A stretch of 14,531 nucleotides of DNA from Thermofilaceae archaeon (GTDB lineage Archaea; Thermoproteota; Thermoprotei; Thermofilales; Thermofilaceae), in assembly GCA_027017025.1 (NCBI GenBank), contig JALURH010000071.1:1-14531 (forward strand), written 5' to 3'. A program made the position numbers and the translations under genes. The notes beneath the pieces are model-generated. The model was not told the DNA's origin, did not search any database, and worked only from the letters and a program-made list of their open reading frames with translations. Of the stretch, positions 12,071-14,531 are shown piece after piece (position 1 is the stretch's first letter; every line of letters begins with the position of its first letter).

Positions 12071-12523
12071 TTAAACAGGAGGTTTTCCCCTATCAATTAG
12101 TTTCTTCACCCTAGAGAGATACCTCGCAGTTTTTATAGTGATGGGATCTACTTCTACAACCCTATTTTTCTCTACTACGAAATGTCTTATCATGGATTTA
12201 TTTCCCCCAATTATCTTCTTAACCTCCTCAAGTACGTGGTGAAGCTGTACGCAGTGGGGAGAGCCATCTACTGTAAGCACAATAACCTCCTCTAGATCTA
12301 CTCTACAAATAATTGATGCAAGCTTTAACCCAACCATATTAAAGTGTTCTGCCTCCATACACACAGCTAAGGGAACTCTACCCCTAGCCCAAGCCGAGAA
12401 TATCTCCGGGTATTCATCTCTAATACAGGTACCATATACCAGTAATCTCCTCTTAGCCCTAAGCTCTCTACCAGCGACGTTATAGTCCTGAAGCCTCCTG
12501 TATGCGTAGAAACCCTCCTCCAT
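12071..12523 (-). CDS. Conserved-looking Cys/His protein of unknown function
   Basis: This soluble-looking 150-residue protein is not recognised with confidence. Strands and helices alternate like an alpha/beta domain: RRLLVYGTCIRDEYPEIFSA (about 25-44), VPLAVCMEAEHFNMVGLKLA (50-69), SIICRVDLEEVIVLTVDGSP (70-89), HCVQLHHVLEEVKKI (90-104), IRHFVVEKNRVVEVDP (113-128) and a closing helix TARYLSRVKKLIDRG. Four Cys (TC, VC, IC, HC) and the HC-x3-HH cluster could bind a metal or iron-sulfur centre; this is inference. No membrane segment is visible. The ATG at 12523 lies 32 bases after the MFS stop with no clear promoter. It ends before the S-component start, so it lies between two transporter genes in a co-directional cluster and may serve the same nutrient. 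Confidence 0.55.
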   Translation of the reverse strand: MEEGFYAYRRLQDYNVAGRELRAKRRLLVYGTCIRDEYPEIFSAWARGRVPLAVCMEAEHFNMVGLKLASIICRVDLEEVIVLTVDGSPHCVQLHHVLEEVKKIIGGNKSMIRHFVVEKNRVVEVDPITIKTARYLSRVKKLIDRGKPPV

Positions 12524-12555
12524 ACTATATGGAATTTAAACAACCCTATTGAAGA

Positions 12556-13725
12556 TTACCTAATAAATATATAATATAGCGATAACAAGAATGAAGCCCC
12601 AAGCAATACCTGGATAAAAACAAATATATTCACGTAACTAGAGACGAGGGCAGCTATCGGAGCACCTAAGATATATCCAAGCCCCCACGACGTATTATAC
12701 ATACCCATAGCTGTTGACGACCTAGACCTAAATTTACCCGATAGAAAAGCTTGGATTTTAACTACGTTCGTGCCAATAACAAAGCCAATATATATCCATA
12801 CCGAGAGCAGGGTGGTAGGGTTCCTGAAGGGTATAGAGAGAAAAGCCTTCACTAGGAGCAGAGAAGATAAGAAGGATAGAGGTGTGTAAAAACGGTGCTC
12901 TACAACCCTAGCAGTATATCTAAGCGATAACTGGCTAGTGAGTATCGATAAATAATACGCCGTAAGAAGTAATCCACCAACTTCTTCACTACCCCATCTT
13001 CCCACTATCTTTGGATAAAACGTTTGAAGAACACTATCAAAAACGCCGAAAGTGAATACAATAAGCAGGTATGGTAAGATAACTAGGAAAACAACTATAT
13101 CCAATACCCCTAGATCAAATCTTGATGTTACCTTCTCCTTGGAGGGTAGCTTTATTCTCCTTGAGATAAAGGAGAGACCTAGACCAGAGAGAACACTGAG
13201 AAGCATATATGGTATAAACGTTGATCTAAGACCTAGGGAAGCGCTCATTAATCCCCCGATAGCTGGACCTACACTAAATCCCAGCAACATTGTCCCAGAG
13301 AGAAACCCTAGAGCCTTTATCCTCTTATCATAGTATATAGATGCAATAAGCCCGAAAATACCACTCCATATTAGCGACTCAAAAACTCCTTGCAATAACC
13401 TACCTAATACGAGAGTCGAAGGATCCACGGAAACAAGGTATATTGCAGCTGTTAATGAATTCCCCATCATGCCTATAGCAGCAATCCTGCCGGCACCTAT
13501 TTTATCAGCTACTATGCCTGCTGGAATACTTAATGAAACATACGTTAAACCCCATATGCCTATAACTAATCCGGCTTCTAACTCACTACCACCAAGAGCT
13601 ACCGTTAGAGGGGAAAGACTAGGTAGGGCTATTCCCAAGCCTAACCCAAAAAGGCATGAGAGGAAAGAAACGATATAGAGTAGCCAGTTATCGTCTCCAC
13701 TTGAATCTTGAGACAATTTCCCCAT
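12556..13725 (-). CDS. Major facilitator superfamily transporter
   Basis: This protein of about 389 residues has 12 predicted membrane helices in two halves joined by a basic cytoplasmic loop (RRIKLPSKEKVTSR). The MFS signature between helices 2 and 3 is GIVADKIGAGR. The first helix pair, LGIALPSLSPLTVALGGSEL followed by EAGLVIGIWGLTYVSLSIPA, is typical of drug or small-molecule exporters, but the substrate is unknown. An in-frame ATG at 13758 exists, but the ATG at 13725 has a strong GGAGGAG 4 bases upstream and begins the more usual hydrophilic leader MGKLSQDSSGDD, so I use it. Even so it overlaps the amidohydrolase gene by 38 bases, indicating coupled translation. The pairing suggests handling of a common purine- or thioether-like compound, which is inference. 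Confidence 0.85.
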   Translation of the reverse strand: MGKLSQDSSGDDNWLLYIVSFLSCLFGLGLGIALPSLSPLTVALGGSELEAGLVIGIWGLTYVSLSIPAGIVADKIGAGRIAAIGMMGNSLTAAIYLVSVDPSTLVLGRLLQGVFESLIWSGIFGLIASIYYDKRIKALGFLSGTMLLGFSVGPAIGGLMSASLGLRSTFIPYMLLSVLSGLGLSFISRRIKLPSKEKVTSRFDLGVLDIVVFLVILPYLLIVFTFGVFDSVLQTFYPKIVGRWGSEEVGGLLLTAYYLSILTSQLSLRYTARVVEHRFYTPLSFLSSLLLVKAFLSIPFRNPTTLLSVWIYIGFVIGTNVVKIQAFLSGKFRSRSSTAMGMYNTSWGLGYILGAPIAALVSSYVNIFVFIQVLLGASFLLSLYYIFIR

Positions 13726-14531
13726 ATTTCTCCTCCACTTTCTTGTAAAACTCCTCAAGGTCTAGAGGTATATTGAAAATACCGTCCCTATACAGTATTT
13801 TCCCATCAATAATTACCATATCCACATCGGAGCCTCTAGCACTATAGACTAGATGTGACACAATATTTCTCCTAGGGATAAAGTATGTTTTCCTCAGATC
13901 GAGTAGGATAATGTCAGCTTTCTTGCCTACCTCGATGGAACCAATGTATCTATCCTTACCTAGTATACGGGCAGCACCTATAGTTACCATCTCTAGAAGC
14001 TTCCATGGAGAGAGGATACTTGCGTTCCTTAACCTAGCTTTCTGGAGGAGTGAGGCAAGTTTCATCTCCAAAAATAAGTCTTGGCTATTATTACTAGCTG
14101 CGCCATCACATCCTAGTCCTACTGGAATATTATTCCACAGCATCTCAGCTACTCTAGCAATACCGTTACCTAGCTTAGCGTTGCTTGAAGGACAGTGCAC
14201 AACGGAGCTACGGTATTTCGATAAAGCTTTAATCTCGTAGTCACTGAGGTAAACAGCGTGAGCAAGGATAGTATCTGGCCCCAGAAAACCTATCTTCTCT
14301 AGGAGCTCAACCTCCCGTAAACCATAGATCTTCCTTGAGAGCTCAACATTCACGAAACTCTCGGAAACATGGGTGTGTAGCCTAATACCCATAGAGCGGG
14401 CCTCAGCTACAGCCTCCCTTAAAAGCTCAGGTGAACTTGCGGGAAAACCTACAGGGCCAAAAATTACTTCCACGCGGCCATTATAAGCGCCCCTAAATTT
14501 CTTAACTAGCGACTTAACACGCCTAATTTCC
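13688..14531 (-). CDS. Amidohydrolase, MTA/SAH-deaminase type (N-terminus cut by window edge)
   Basis: The visible 280 codons are the C-terminal two-thirds of a metal-dependent amidohydrolase of the SsnA/TrzA/MtaD type, which deaminates compounds such as 5'-methylthioadenosine or S-adenosylhomocysteine. Seen are the third metal ligand region LHTHVSES, the fourth His in LAHAVYLSD, the HCPSSNAKLGNG loop and the metal-binding Asp in GLGCDGAASNNSQDL. A closing GSIEVGKKADIILLDL follows, where the fold returns to its small beta domain. The HxH pair that opens these enzymes lies outside the window. A GTG at 14473 is in frame, but the frame stays open for 19 more codons to the edge and full-length members have about 420-440 residues, so the real start is beyond 14531. 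Related families (chlorohydrolase, guanine or cytosine deaminase) cannot be excluded. It overlaps the MFS gene downstream. Confidence 0.8.
   Translation of the reverse strand, partial: EIRRVKSLVKKFRGAYNGRVEVIFGPVGFPASSPELLREAVAEARSMGIRLHTHVSESFVNVELSRKIYGLREVELLEKIGFLGPDTILAHAVYLSDYEIKALSKYRSSVVHCPSSNAKLGNGIARVAEMLWNNIPVGLGCDGAASNNSQDLFLEMKLASLLQKARLRNASILSPWKLLEMVTIGAARILGKDRYIGSIEVGKKADIILLDLRKTYFIPRRNIVSHLVYSARGSDVDMVIIDGKILYRDGIFNIPLDLEEFYKKVEEKYGEIVSRFKWRR
13726..13737 (-). promoter_or_regulatory. Ribosome site choosing the MFS start
   Basis: Minus-strand GGAGGAG, 4 bases before ATG 13725, favours this start over the upstream ATG at 13758, which has no such site. Confidence 0.55.

Noticed and set aside
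13911..14240. 109-codon plus-strand frame opposite the amidohydrolase
   Set aside because: It is antisense to conserved metal-binding motifs and has no start signal.
1..14531. CRISPR array or complete insertion sequence
   Set aside because: No regularly spaced direct repeats and no intact transposase were seen anywhere in the window.

Overview
The window looks like chromosomal DNA of a hyperthermophilic crenarchaeon, most likely of the Desulfurococcales/Sulfolobales side. The reasons are archaeal TATA boxes about 26 bp before start codons, leaderless or GTG/TTG starts mixed with GGTGA/GGAGG ribosome sites, heavy AGG/AGA, ATA and CTA codon use, an archaeal ThiR-type regulator (HTH plus ThiN domain) and a TrmB-family regulator. 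The species cannot be named from the sequence alone.

Layout. Positions 1-1010 hold no intact gene, only short interrupted reading frames that look like gene remnants. A GC-rich SAM methyltransferase follows (1013-1705, minus). Positions 1706-2367 are non-coding and carry three strong inverted repeats, including a perfect 32-bp palindrome. Next, on the minus strand, come a TrmB-like regulator (2368-3414) and ThiR (3530-4468). Divergent from ThiR is a plus-strand operon ykoE-ykoD-ykoC (4582-7527), a complete ECF-type importer for thiamine or its hydroxymethylpyrimidine part. A Na+/Ca2+ exchanger-family protein follows (7621-8661, plus).

Convergent to it, on the minus strand, are a bPH2-domain membrane protein (8849-9718) and a small HMA-like CxxC protein (9788-10054). 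Between 10060 and 10420 lies a GC-rich, hairpin-rich stretch that is either a structured RNA or the decayed tail of a gene, possibly TnpB. Then comes a CPBP-like membrane protein with degenerate catalytic motifs (10422-11267). A second non-coding region (11268-11535) contains a long-range 12-bp stem enclosing a hairpin.

The right end is a co-directional minus-strand cluster: a partial amidohydrolase (MTA/SAH-deaminase type, cut by the window edge), an MFS transporter, a Cys/His-containing protein of unknown function, and a second ECF S-component that has no ATPase or T-component next to it.

How the genes fit together: ThiR probably senses a thiamine phosphate and represses itself and ykoEDC through similar AAC-N3-GTTAT elements that lie between each TATA box and start codon of the divergent promoters. 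The lone S-component at 11536-12030 may borrow the YkoDC energising module. The most noteworthy unexplained items are the paired ThiR-operator candidates, the 32-bp palindrome with its outer repeat, and the two possible structured RNAs.
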